DNA of 64,000 bases from Paraburkholderia phytofirmans OLGA172. GTDB lineage: Bacteria > Pseudomonadota > Gammaproteobacteria > Burkholderiales > Burkholderiaceae. The stretch lies in contig NZ_CP014579.1 in the NCBI RefSeq assembly GCF_001634365.1, positions 1,116,001-1,180,000 of the forward strand, written 5' to 3'. Below the pieces are notes generated by a model that was not told the origin of the DNA, did not search any database, and was given only the letters and a program-made list of their open reading frames with translations. Numbering within the stretch: the first letter of the stretch is position 1; each line of letters opens with the position of its first letter. This document shows, piece by piece, positions 1 through 8,431 of the stretch. Made by a program: the position numbers and the translations under genes.

Positions 1-209
1 CAATGCCGGTCATAGCGATCCGGAAAATCTGCCATCCGAACATCCCCCGAAGATAAGTGACCTCCTCCCGCCTTCGAGTCTGTTCTCTTTGGGGGGCATC
101 CTACATACGGATTTCCGATAGCGGTGATGTGTGGCCGAATAGACTAATACGTTGGCGTGCGCGGACTGATTCCGCGGTGCATCCGGCGGTATGTTACTTG
201 CAAGTTGCG

Positions 210-479
210 TCATCGCGAAAAGTGCTTGGTAAGGATAACTATTGGCTCTGAACCATTCCGGAGAAGTCGTCTTTCGACTGCTGCGGCAATGCGAATGCGT
301 CCGTCCCAGTATGTCCTGGACAAGCGCTCGCTGTCGGCACGATCTGGAGCCCAGAAGTGTTCTTCGAGTGCTTCGATCGAGATGGCGCACTGCACCGAAC
401 GGCCCCGCCATACCGCGATGAAGCGGATTAGCTTGCCATCATCGGACAGACGGGTGTCCCTTGAGAGAGTAATGTCCAT
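210..479 (-). CDS. DUF1488 family protein
   Basis: Encodes 89 residues. The central stretch VQCAISIEALEEHF matches the conserved core of the short DUF1488 proteins common in Burkholderia; the function of that family is not known. The length is normal for the family and the frame is complete. No strong ribosome binding site precedes the ATG. It lies downstream of rfbC on the same strand, but a gap of 112 bases makes a shared transcript only possible. The 209 bases to its left hold no gene that I can support. Confidence 0.7.
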   Translation of the reverse strand: MDITLSRDTRLSDDGKLIRFIAVWRGRSVQCAISIEALEEHFWAPDRADSERLSRTYWDGRIRIAAAVERRLLRNGSEPIVILTKHFSR

Positions 480-591
480 CGCAGTTGCTTACTGGACGCA
501 TGTCAGACCGAACTTAACGGCGGTCGGGTTGCTTCGGACCGGCTTTCGTTTCGAACTAATCTGAGCGGGAAGTGGCATCGCGTGGCCACCA

Positions 592-1140
592 TCAGTAGAC
601 CTCGGCCATGCTAAAGCTCACACCGTCCGCATCCCCGGCGGCGGGGATCGAGCCGCCGTCGAGATTCCATGCAATGTTGACGTCGGGGTCGTCCCACCGC
701 AACGTGCGTTCATGCTCGGGACTGCGTCGCTCGGTGGCCTTGCACAACACCTCCGCGACTTCTGATAACACCAGAAAGCCATGTGCGAAGCCGGGTGGAA
801 TCCACAGTTGATGACAATTGGCCGCCGATAGTTGTGCACTGACCCATCGGCCGAAGGTGATCGACCAGCGCCGCAGGTCGACCGCCACGTCGAGCACTTC
901 GCCTGATACGACCCGGATCAGTTTGCCCTGCGGACGCTGGATCTGATAATGCAGGCCGCAAAGCACGTGGCGCGCTGACACGGTGTGATACTCCTGCGTG
1001 AAGGTGTAGCCGCGCGTTACCTTTTCCTCGAATTCACTTTGGTCGAAACTCTCGAAGAACGCGCCGCGGGCATCGCTGATGATATGTGGTTCGATCAGCT
1101 TGACGTCGCGAATCTGTGTGTGCTGAACCTTAATGGTCAT
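592..1140 (-). CDS. rfbC: dTDP-4-dehydrorhamnose 3,5-epimerase
   Basis: Encodes 182 residues from the ATG at 1140, the usual size for RmlC/RfbC. This enzyme epimerises C3 and C5 of dTDP-4-keto-6-deoxyglucose in the cytoplasm, the third step of dTDP-L-rhamnose synthesis. Diagnostic motifs are GLHYQ with the catalytic His, VAVDLR, and WIPPGFAHGFLVLS. An upstream in-frame ATG at 1188 would add 16 residues that are not typical of the family, so the shorter form is preferred. No other intact rhamnose gene is present here; an rfbB remnant lies at about 35.9 kb. A rhamnosyltransferase-like GT2 at 14.0 kb could use the product. Confidence 0.93.
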   Translation of the reverse strand: MTIKVQHTQIRDVKLIEPHIISDARGAFFESFDQSEFEEKVTRGYTFTQEYHTVSARHVLCGLHYQIQRPQGKLIRVVSGEVLDVAVDLRRWSITFGRWVSAQLSAANCHQLWIPPGFAHGFLVLSEVAEVLCKATERRSPEHERTLRWDDPDVNIAWNLDGGSIPAAGDADGVSFSMAEVY

Positions 1141-1346
1141 GGGCGGGGCGATCGGGATAGAAACGAGAAAGTGTTTGTCGCAGCGCATCTACTCCGACAG
1201 CGCGGTGAGGTGCGTTAGCGGGATTGCCGGCACTCCAGGCTCGCCTCGAAGTCGGTCATTCCGAGTCAGCGATGATAGCGAGAGAGAGGCGTTGTGCGCA
1301 TGCCTGTCGCATCGACTTGATCCTATATGAGGGGCGAATGTCTATT

Positions 1347-1363
1347 CCGCCAAAAATGTGGAG
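1347..1363. promoter_or_regulatory. Imperfect operator-like site
   Basis: CCGCCAAAAATGTGGAG. It shares the CCGCCAA...TGTGG pattern with sites at 2234, 2269 and 36293. It lies upstream of rfbC (minus strand) and far upstream of the first regulator. The match is by eye and binding is an inference. Confidence 0.35.
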
Positions 1364-2233
1364 CAGGCCGCCATTTTCCTGCTACGCGATCGAATTGGTG
1401 TGGAGTGGCAATGTCATTCAGCGTCGGCTATGCATCGTGGAAATGGTCGGTCTAGCGCAAATCGTATGCGCGGACACGACGACCTCTGGCGTTAAACGGC
1501 ATACGGAAATGGCTGCATGCGCCTACTGCGATGCCGTATTTTTTTTGATCCCGTGATGTCGTTGGCGGGCTAGCGCTAGCAGTTTCCCCCAACGCGGCGC
1601 AGGCTGAACACGCCCGCGGTTGGCGTGCAGATACTGGAAAAAGTGTTCGTGCGACGCACAATCTTCTTTTCGCGCGGGATCGTCCACAACGTTGTGAAAA
1701 CGATATCTATGGTGATTTCTGCATCGTGTTCGTCTTCATTTTATTTTTTGTGGTCAGTCGATATATCCAATGGGAATGAGAAGCCTTTTTGGAGGCCGGT
1801 TCATTGTCCGAAGTCTGGTTCATCAAATCTCTGCGAGACGTTGGATGACATGTGCCCGTCAAGCGTACAGAGTGTGCGTGCGAACCTGCCAGGGAGACGC
1901 CACGGGACCAGTGACAGGCCAACTGGCGTGGGCTGCGGGTCTCCAGCGGCGCGCGTGCTTGCCAACGACGGTCACTCGTAGCGAGAGGGGCTCAGCTTCG
2001 CTGCATCACGCAATGTATATACGAAACATCGCGATGTTGAAGTGGCGATGCGAATGATCAGGAAAGCAAATTTAACAATGGGTGACGGCGACCATTCAAT
2101 TGCAGCAGTGAAATTGTTTTGACCCGAATAAGCTTGGGGGCCGATTTATTTTTGACGCTTGTGCGTTAAGCGAAATTGCATGCTACACGAGAGAGCGTGG
2201 CCTGATCTGCTCCGCGCGATGCTGTGAGCTAAT

Positions 2234-2251
2234 CCGCCAACATGTTGGCGG
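2234..2251. promoter_or_regulatory. Perfect 18-bp palindrome, candidate operator
   Basis: CCGCCAACATGTTGGCGG is its own reverse complement. It sits 115 bases before the ATG of the GlxA-type regulator, next to a second shorter palindrome, and a half-matching copy precedes the paralogous regulator at 36.4 kb. This suggests an operator of this regulator family. It is too short and lacks a T-run, so a terminator is unlikely. Confidence 0.6.
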
Positions 2252-2268
2252 GTTCCGTCAGTCACGCT

Positions 2269-2282
2269 CCGCCATGTGGCGG
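2269..2282. promoter_or_regulatory. Second palindrome, candidate operator
   Basis: CCGCCATGTGGCGG has six-base perfect arms around a two-base spacer. It lies 17 bases after the 18-bp palindrome and 83 bases before the regulator ATG. Paired sites of this kind suit a dimeric or cooperatively binding regulator. Confidence 0.5.
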
Positions 2283-2365
2283 GCTAGGTATGATGCGCTG
2301 CAACTGGCAAGAGTTCTCGTTGCGAATGAGACATTGCTAAACCGTTCAACGTCTGAGGGAGTTCT

Positions 2366-3379
2366 ATGGCGTACGCAGGTCTCGACAATCCGGATAACGG
2401 AGCGGCGTCTGCCACAGGTAAAAGGCGAAGGCGCTCGGTTCGAGACATTGGCGTTGTCCTGTTCGAAGGATTCTCGTTGCTCACCGCCGGAGTGATTCCG
2501 GAGGTGTTTCAGATGGCCAACGAGATCGGTGCTGCACGATCGAAAGATGGTGCGTTGTATGACGTTCGTTTTTACTCGGCTGAGGGAGGGAGTGTGGCGT
2601 GTTCCTCATCTATTGACGTCTGGACGTACGCCTGCGACACCCGAAACGCTAGCGGTTTTGACGCGTTGTTTATTGTAGGTGGCGAGGGTGCGCAAAGCGC
2701 GGCTCGTGACGAGCGTGTAGTCGGTTGGCTGCGGGAGGTCTTGCCGCTCAGCGAGGTGGTGAAGCCGATTGGCGAAGGGCGGATGTTGCTGGAGGCTGCG
2801 GGTGTTGGTAGTTCGGGAGCGTCGAACGGGACGGCCGACTCGCCGCAACAGATCGCGGGGGCCGAGGGAGAGGATCCTGGCGACGCCGCTGATCGCGATG
2901 AGCCGGCGAAGACGGTTCTGATGCTGGTCAAACGCGATCTTGGCATTGAAGTTGCGCGGGAGACAGCTGGACGTCTGTCGTTAAGGAGTCCGGGCCTCCT
3001 GGCCGCGTTGCTATCGGACACGAGTACGACGACGCAGGCCGAGAAGGTGCGCGCGTCGGCACGGTGGTTGAAAGAGAATTGTGGACGACCGATCTCCGTG
3101 AGCGACGCAGTACGGGTTGCCGCAATGAGCGAACGGAACTTCTTGCGTTGCTTCAAGCAGGAGATTGGTGTGACACCGTCTGAGTTCCTGCTGCAGACCC
3201 GTCTGGATATGACGTCCCGGCTGCTTGCAGAAACTGATTTGCGGATTGACAAGATTGCGAAGCGCTGCGGTTGGATCAACGGTGACCGCCTTGCCAAGAT
3301 TTTCCGTAAGCGCATGTCGCTTACGCCTTCGGAGTACCGCGCGCAAGCTCGAAGGCTGGCGCCTGACGATCCTTCGTAG
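2366..3379 (+). CDS. GlxA-type transcriptional regulator (degenerate DJ-1/PfpI domain + AraC HTH), copy 1
   Basis: 337 residues. Residues about 28-160 form a DJ-1/PfpI (class I glutamine amidotransferase-like) sensor domain beginning DIGVVLFEGFSLLTAG. The nucleophile-elbow region reads PIGEGRMLLEAAG instead of the usual Cys-containing motif, so it is not an active enzyme. A Gly/Ala/Glu-rich linker follows. Residues about 225-330 form the AraC-type double helix-turn-helix ending LTPSEYRAQ. GAGGGAG lies just before the ATG. The stop is 84 bases before manC, so it probably controls the EPS operon, but that is an inference. Paralogues are at 36.4 and 54.3 kb. Confidence 0.88.
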   Translation: MAYAGLDNPDNGAASATGKRRRRSVRDIGVVLFEGFSLLTAGVIPEVFQMANEIGAARSKDGALYDVRFYSAEGGSVACSSSIDVWTYACDTRNASGFDALFIVGGEGAQSAARDERVVGWLREVLPLSEVVKPIGEGRMLLEAAGVGSSGASNGTADSPQQIAGAEGEDPGDAADRDEPAKTVLMLVKRDLGIEVARETAGRLSLRSPGLLAALLSDTSTTTQAEKVRASARWLKENCGRPISVSDAVRVAAMSERNFLRCFKQEIGVTPSEFLLQTRLDMTSRLLAETDLRIDKIAKRCGWINGDRLAKIFRKRMSLTPSEYRAQARRLAPDDPS

Positions 3380-3463
3380 TCGAAAAGGATCGTAGCCACA
3401 GAATTTCATCAAGTTAGCCGCTAGTCACTGGTATTGCTCAGAGTAAGAATAGGAGTACTAGAA

Positions 3464-4996
3464 ATGTCAACATCGACAGATGAAATAAGCCAAGGCAGTG
3501 GCACTAGTGAGCCGGTCCACGGCGGCGAGGACGGTGTTGACGGGCTTCGGGCGTCGGTGCGTCTCGCACCGGTTGTGTTGGCCGGCGGCTCAGGTTCGCG
3601 GTTGTGGCCGATGTCGCGTGAACAGTATCCGAAGCAGCTGATTGGCGTGCTTGGTCCTGACTCGTTGCTGCAGGCCACCGTCGGGCGTATGAAGGGCTTC
3701 GCCATTGAAGCAGGCTTAGCGGGTGCGCCGATTGTCGTATGCGGGGACGAGCACCGGTTCGTGACCGCGGAGCAGCTTCGCACGAACGGCGTCGACGCGC
3801 GCATCGTAGTCGAGCCTGTGCGACGTGACACGGCGCCAGCGCTCACGCTCGCTGCCGCAGCTGCCTGCGCGGACGGAGAAGACGCGATCGTTATTGCGAT
3901 GCCGGCAGATCACGCGATCGCCGACGTGGACGCGTTCCAGCGGGCGATTGCGCTGGCTGTGGAGCACGCACAGGACGGTGCGATCACAACGCTTGGTGTG
4001 CCACCGACTCGGCCAGATACCGGCTTTGGCTATATCAAGCTTGGGGCTGGCCTTGGCGCCGGCGCGCATCGGATCGAGCGCTTTGTGGAAAAGCCGGTCG
4101 CTGAACTTGCTGCACAGTATCTGGCATCGGGGCAGTACTGGTGGAACAGCGGGATTTTTGTCGTGCGCGCAAGCGTATGGCTCTCGACCCTTAGAACGCT
4201 GCAGCCGGCGATGCATGATGCGTGCGTGTTGGCGCACGCGCAGGGCACAACCGATGGGCCGTTTTTCCGGCCAGGCGCTGACGCCTTCAAACAGTCGCCG
4301 TCTGACTCGATCGACTACGCGGTAATGGAGCGCCTCTGGTCGAAGGAGGGGTTGCCAACTGGTGTGGTCGTGCCGCTCGAAGCGGGGTGGTCCGATCTTG
4401 GTTCGTGGGATGCCGTGTGGGGTGCCATGGACAAGGACGCCGATGGCAACGTCGCGCGGGGTCGAGTCGTATTCGAGGGCGCGACGTCGAGCTTCGCGCA
4501 TTCCGATGGACGACTGGTTGCGTGCGTTGGTGTCACCAATGTAGTCGTCGTGGAGACCGCTGATGCGGTGCTGGTTGCGGACCGGTCGCGTGTGCAGGAC
4601 GTCAAGGGTCTGGTCAGCCGGATCAGGGCGCAGCACGCACCCGAAGCGGATGCGCACCGGAAAGTGCAGCGACCGTGGGGCTATTACGATTCGATTGACC
4701 ACGGAGATCGGTTTCAGGTCAAGCGGATCGTCGTTCACCCGGGCGGTCGCCTATCGCTGCAATTGCATCATCACCGTGCGGAGCACTGGGTTGTGGTCAG
4801 AGGTACGGCGCTGGTCACGCGCGGCGACGAGCAATTCACGCTCAGTGAAAACCAGTCGACGTTTATTCCCTTGGGCGTAACGCATCGCCTGGAGAACCCA
4901 GGCAAGCTGCCGCTCGAACTCATTGAAGTGCAGTCGGGATCGTATCTCGGCGAAGACGACATCGTTCGGTTTGACGATACGTACGGTCGCGCGTGA
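3464..4996 (+). CDS. manC: Mannose-1-phosphate guanylyltransferase / mannose-6-phosphate isomerase
   Basis: 510 residues from the ATG at 3464, chosen because AGGAG lies eight bases upstream; an upstream in-frame start at 3434 lacks this. It is a bifunctional type II enzyme that makes GDP-mannose in the cytoplasm for EPS synthesis. The N-terminal nucleotidyltransferase carries GGSGSRLWPMSREQYPKQ near residue 40 and FVEKP. The C-terminal cupin isomerase carries RPWGYYDSI and the metal-binding LQLHHHRAEHW. In the cepacian cluster of Burkholderia the equivalent is bceA. It is the first gene of a plus-strand operon that runs to about 25 kb. Confidence 0.95.
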   Translation: MSTSTDEISQGSGTSEPVHGGEDGVDGLRASVRLAPVVLAGGSGSRLWPMSREQYPKQLIGVLGPDSLLQATVGRMKGFAIEAGLAGAPIVVCGDEHRFVTAEQLRTNGVDARIVVEPVRRDTAPALTLAAAAACADGEDAIVIAMPADHAIADVDAFQRAIALAVEHAQDGAITTLGVPPTRPDTGFGYIKLGAGLGAGAHRIERFVEKPVAELAAQYLASGQYWWNSGIFVVRASVWLSTLRTLQPAMHDACVLAHAQGTTDGPFFRPGADAFKQSPSDSIDYAVMERLWSKEGLPTGVVVPLEAGWSDLGSWDAVWGAMDKDADGNVARGRVVFEGATSSFAHSDGRLVACVGVTNVVVVETADAVLVADRSRVQDVKGLVSRIRAQHAPEADAHRKVQRPWGYYDSIDHGDRFQVKRIVVHPGGRLSLQLHHHRAEHWVVVRGTALVTRGDEQFTLSENQSTFIPLGVTHRLENPGKLPLELIEVQSGSYLGEDDIVRFDDTYGRA

Positions 4997-5046
4997 AGCG
5001 TTGAAGGGTGGCGCAATCGAAGCTTTTGGCAGGGGAGTCGCAAAAA

Positions 5047-6426
5047 ATGCGTGGCATACAGGGGTTAATGGCGCGACTAGTCGATGTCTTTTTCATAGTC
5101 GCGGGAGCTGTGTTGGCGTCGCACATCCGCTTTGAGGACACGGTGCAAAGTCGGCTCGATGGTGCGTTCATTACGTTTTCTGTGGCGTTCGCGCTAGTGT
5201 CGTTTCCTGCATTTGGTTTGTACGAGTCGTGGCGCGGGCGTTCGATGCTGCGGCTCATAGGCCGCGTATCACTGGCTTGGATAGTGGTGCAGGCCTGCGG
5301 TCTGGTGTTGATGTTTTCGCTACACCGCACTGATTTTATCTCGCGCCTGTGGTTTGCATACTGGACGGCGATTACGGATGGGGCGCTGGTCGTGTCGCGG
5401 TTGTCGACGTATGGGGTGCTACGCACGGTACGCCGCGCGGGCATAAATTTGCGCGACGTGGCAGTGGTGGGGTACGGCGCGCATTGCCAGCATGTCGTCA
5501 GCAAAATGGAGGCGTCACCGGCGAGCGGCTTTCGAGCTTCAGCGATGTTCGATGTGCGTCCGTTGGCGAGCGGGGCATCCGCGGGCGTGCCGGTGTTCGA
5601 CGACTTCGATCAGTTTTTGGGACACGTGCGTCGCAATAGTGTGCAGGAGATCTGGCTTGCGCTGCCGTTTTCGGAGGAGCTCACGATCATGCGCATCCTT
5701 AGGGAGTTTCGTGATGACCTCGTGAACATCCGCCTTGTTCCAGACGTCAGCAGCGTCGCGCTTTTCGAAAGCGGCGTGACCGACCTGATCGGCGTGCCTG
5801 CGATCAATCTGGTTGCCTCGCCCCTGTCTCAGCATGCTCTAGTCACGAAGGAAATCTTCGATCGCGCGTTCGCTGCTGCTGCGCTGATTGCCTTGACGCC
5901 GGTTTTGTTCGCCATCGCGATTGCGGTGAAGCTCTCGTCGCACGGGCCGGTGTTCTTTACGCAGAGACGCAAGGGTGCCGACGGACGCGTATTCAAGATC
6001 TATAAGTTCCGGACCATGCGCGTACATGTAGAAGACGCCGGCGTGGTGAAGCAGGCCACACGCAATGATTCGCGCATTACACGGGTCGGGGCCTTCCTGC
6101 GTCGAACAAGTCTCGACGAACTGCCGCAGTTCTTTAACGTATTGCTTGGTGATATGTCGGTGGTTGGACCGCGGCCGCACGCGATTGAGCACGACGAACT
6201 CTATCAGAAGCTCGTCATTGGTTACATCCATCGTTACCGGATCAAGCCGGGCATAACCGGTTGGGCCCAGGTAAACGGCTTGCGTGGGGAAACGGACCAG
6301 CTCGAGAAAATGCAAGAGCGTGTCGAGCACGACCTGCACTACCTTCGCAATTGGTCATTCAGCCTCGATATGCGTATTGTCGCGGCGACTATCGTCAAGG
6401 GTTTTATACATAAAAACGCGTACTGA
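5047..6426 (+). CDS. bceB: Undecaprenyl-phosphate glucose phosphotransferase (EPS initiating transferase)
   Basis: 459 residues from the ATG at 5047, preceded by AGGGGAG; a GTG at 5008 is possible but has no properly spaced ribosome binding site. Hydrophobic segments at the N-terminus anchor it in the inner membrane. The middle part resembles a nucleotide-binding fold, and the C-terminal third (from about residue 267) is the bacterial sugar transferase domain with KIYKFRTM and [20 protein letters not shown]. It transfers a hexose-1-phosphate, probably glucose, to undecaprenyl phosphate to start each repeat unit. It follows manC by 50 bases. The sugar is inferred from similarity to cepacian BceB and WcaJ. 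Confidence 0.92.
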   Translation: MRGIQGLMARLVDVFFIVAGAVLASHIRFEDTVQSRLDGAFITFSVAFALVSFPAFGLYESWRGRSMLRLIGRVSLAWIVVQACGLVLMFSLHRTDFISRLWFAYWTAITDGALVVSRLSTYGVLRTVRRAGINLRDVAVVGYGAHCQHVVSKMEASPASGFRASAMFDVRPLASGASAGVPVFDDFDQFLGHVRRNSVQEIWLALPFSEELTIMRILREFRDDLVNIRLVPDVSSVALFESGVTDLIGVPAINLVASPLSQHALVTKEIFDRAFAAAALIALTPVLFAIAIAVKLSSHGPVFFTQRRKGADGRVFKIYKFRTMRVHVEDAGVVKQATRNDSRITRVGAFLRRTSLDELPQFFNVLLGDMSVVGPRPHAIEHDELYQKLVIGYIHRYRIKPGITGWAQVNGLRGETDQLEKMQERVEHDLHYLRNWSFSLDMRIVAATIVKGFIHKNAY

Positions 6427-6527
6427 AGTAACGAACAAGATACCAGGTCGGAGGCGATTAGGCGAGTGTGGCTATAACTCCCCGGCAGAGTTGACGAGCC
6501 GGTTTGGGTTTCTCGACAGGAAAAGCA

Positions 6528-7130
6528 ATGGGCACATTGAGGTTGGGCTCGGCTCACTGGGTTTTCGCGGGAACGAAAATGCCAGGAAAGGTCTTCAGGT
6601 TGAATCGCGTAAAGCGGGAGTGGGGTGTGGTCATGGCGATGTTTGTGCTAACGAGCGCGATGTCACTACCTGCCGAAGCGCAGACCTTTTCGTCCGTCGC
6701 CGATACGACGTCTAAAGCATTCGGTTTCTCTACGGCGATTGGTGGTGCACGCCCACGCCGTTCGGGTGACGCAAACCCGCAGCTATCTCTGGAGGAGACG
6801 CAACTTCTCGGTAGTCCGAGCGCATTCGACAACGATTATCTGCAGCTGCGTGGCGCGCCGACCGATGCACCTGCCATCCCGTCGGAATCGTTCAGGCAGG
6901 AGCCGCAGACGCCCACCGAGGCGCTGCTTGCAGTCGAACCCGAATTGGCTGCTCCGAGTGCCGATAGCGGCGGCTTCGCCCTCAAGCTGACCCAGCAGTC
7001 GCGGGCTGGCAAAGCAAGTTCAGCGGGCGATACCGAAGCGCAGTTCGACATCGAACTGGGGCAGGGGATTTGGGTCGCGCCGGAACAGCCGCCGTTCGGC
7101 GGCGATCCGGTGTACCGGAAGCCTTGGTAA
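6528..7130 (+). CDS. Secreted protein of unknown function in EPS operon
   Basis: 200 residues from an ATG preceded by AGGA. The N-terminus has a long basic lead, then a hydrophobic stretch ending in SLPAEAQ, which looks like a signal peptide cleaved after AEA. The mature part is low in complexity, rich in Pro, Ala, Gly and Ser, with no cysteine pair or enzyme motif; the end reads PPFGGDPVYRKPW. I do not recognise a family. It stands between the initiating transferase and Wza, where the cepacian cluster has ugd and a low-molecular-weight tyrosine phosphatase. A periplasmic or outer-membrane role in polymer export is a guess from context. Confidence 0.7.
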   Translation: MGTLRLGSAHWVFAGTKMPGKVFRLNRVKREWGVVMAMFVLTSAMSLPAEAQTFSSVADTTSKAFGFSTAIGGARPRRSGDANPQLSLEETQLLGSPSAFDNDYLQLRGAPTDAPAIPSESFRQEPQTPTEALLAVEPELAAPSADSGGFALKLTQQSRAGKASSAGDTEAQFDIELGQGIWVAPEQPPFGGDPVYRKPW

Positions 7131-7249
7131 GCGGGTTTGGTTCAAAAGGTTGCCAACAGAAAAGACGTCAACGAAGACAACCGGAAGGCAGGAAGATCTG
7201 CACCAGTCGGTAAATCAGAAGAAGAGCAGTTAGTCCGAGGGAGTATTTG

Positions 7250-8431
7250 ATGGAACAGGATCAAAACAGTACAAGGGAAGCTTTGAGAAAAGCGCATCTG
7301 CGGCGGCGTATCCGCATCGTCAGCTCCGTAGCGTTGACGTTCGGTCTGTCGGCTTGCGCAATGGCGCCAGGGATGAGGATGCCCGAGATGGTGCCTTTAG
7401 CGGTTCCTGGCGGCGACGGTGCGAGCGCGGCGAAGCAACTTCCCGTTCCGGTACGGGAAATTAACATCTCGCTGCTTCGAGCGCAGCGAGAAACGCCGGA
7501 GGGGGCGGCCACCGCCGACCTCACGGCCCTCATGGACGAGCCGCCCGCCCCATATCTGATCGGCCCTGGTGATGTGCTGCAGATCACTGTTTGGGATCAT
7601 CCGGAACTGGCGCCTGCCGAATCCGGATCGGCACAGGGCGCGGGCGCGCAACGTGCTGCGGATCCCGCGGCAGGCTTCGTGGTGAGCGGCGATGGCGACG
7701 TACAGTTCCCGTACATCGGCAAATTAAAGGTGGCTGGGCTGACAACCGAAGATGCGCAAGATGTTGTCATGAGGGCGCTCACCATTTTCAAAAAGCCACA
7801 AGTAACCGTTCGAGTTGCGTCATTTCGAAGCAAGCAGGTCTACGTCGACGGCGAAGTGCATACGCCCGGTGTACAGCCGATCAACGACGTCCCGATGACC
7901 CTTTATGAGGCGCTCAATCGGGCCGGCGGCTTGCTGCCGACCGCCGATGAAAGCCGGCTGGATCTGATCCGCGACGGGAAGTCTTATCCCATTGATCTGA
8001 CCGCAATGCTCGAGCGAAACATTAGCGGTTCGCAGATCCTGCTGAGGGATCGCGACGTACTGCGCGTGACTTCACGCGACCAGAACGGCGCTTACGTCAT
8101 GGGTGAGGTGAACAAGCCGATATTCGCTACTCCGCAGCATGATGGCAAGTTGACGTTAGGTGACGCGCTAGCGCAAGCCGGCAGCCTGAATAGCAGCAGC
8201 GGGGATGCAGCGCAGATCTTTGTGATTCGCGGCTCGTCTTCGGCTACACCGGAGGTGTATCGCCTGAACGCCGCTTCGCCGGTAGCAATGGTTGTCGCCA
8301 ATCAGTTTCAGTTGCAGCCGAAGGACGTGGTCTACATAGATGGCAACGGTCTTGTGCGGTTTAGCCGTGTCCTCAGTTTGCTGTTGCCTGGGATCAATGC
8401 AGGTATGACCGGGGCGGTAGTCACAAAATGA
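7250..8431 (+). CDS. bceE: Outer-membrane polysaccharide export lipoprotein, Wza/BceE type
   Basis: 393 residues from the ATG at 7250 with GGGAG upstream. The signal peptide ends in the lipobox LSAC (Cys near residue 35), so the mature protein is lipidated. A Poly_export domain begins near [20 protein letters not shown], followed by SLBB-type repeats ([30 protein letters not shown]). It should form the octameric outer-membrane channel for the polymer, working with the Wzc kinase encoded next. Its stop overlaps the next start by four bases (ATGA), which indicates translational coupling. Confidence 0.93.
   Translation: MEQDQNSTREALRKAHLRRRIRIVSSVALTFGLSACAMAPGMRMPEMVPLAVPGGDGASAAKQLPVPVREINISLLRAQRETPEGAATADLTALMDEPPAPYLIGPGDVLQITVWDHPELAPAESGSAQGAGAQRAADPAAGFVVSGDGDVQFPYIGKLKVAGLTTEDAQDVVMRALTIFKKPQVTVRVASFRSKQVYVDGEVHTPGVQPINDVPMTLYEALNRAGGLLPTADESRLDLIRDGKSYPIDLTAMLERNISGSQILLRDRDVLRVTSRDQNGAYVMGEVNKPIFATPQHDGKLTLGDALAQAGSLNSSSGDAAQIFVIRGSSSATPEVYRLNAASPVAMVVANQFQLQPKDVVYIDGNGLVRFSRVLSLLLPGINAGMTGAVVTK

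Larger units (their letters stand above)
1141..2365. other. Long intergenic region with palindromic sites
   Basis: About 1.2 kb between rfbC and the first GlxA-type regulator. I found no convincing gene: the short open frames lack start signals and family motifs. The region alternates GC-rich and AT-rich stretches (T-rich around 1730-1755 and 2130-2155). Near its right end it carries two palindromes, with a related imperfect site at 1347; these are listed separately. It probably holds the promoters of both rfbC and the regulator. Confidence 0.5.

Noticed and set aside
1452..1661. Small gene candidates in the 1.2-kb gap before regulator 1
   Set aside because: No ribosome binding site, no recognisable family, biased composition.
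3380..3463. JUMPstart/ops element before the EPS operon
   Set aside because: Only a loose resemblance (CACTGGTATTG); the GGCGGTAGCGT core is missing.
3716..4738. Long antisense open frame of 340 codons across manC
   Set aside because: It is the mirror of a high-GC gene: Arg/His/Pro-rich translation, no family motif, while manC on the other strand is certain.
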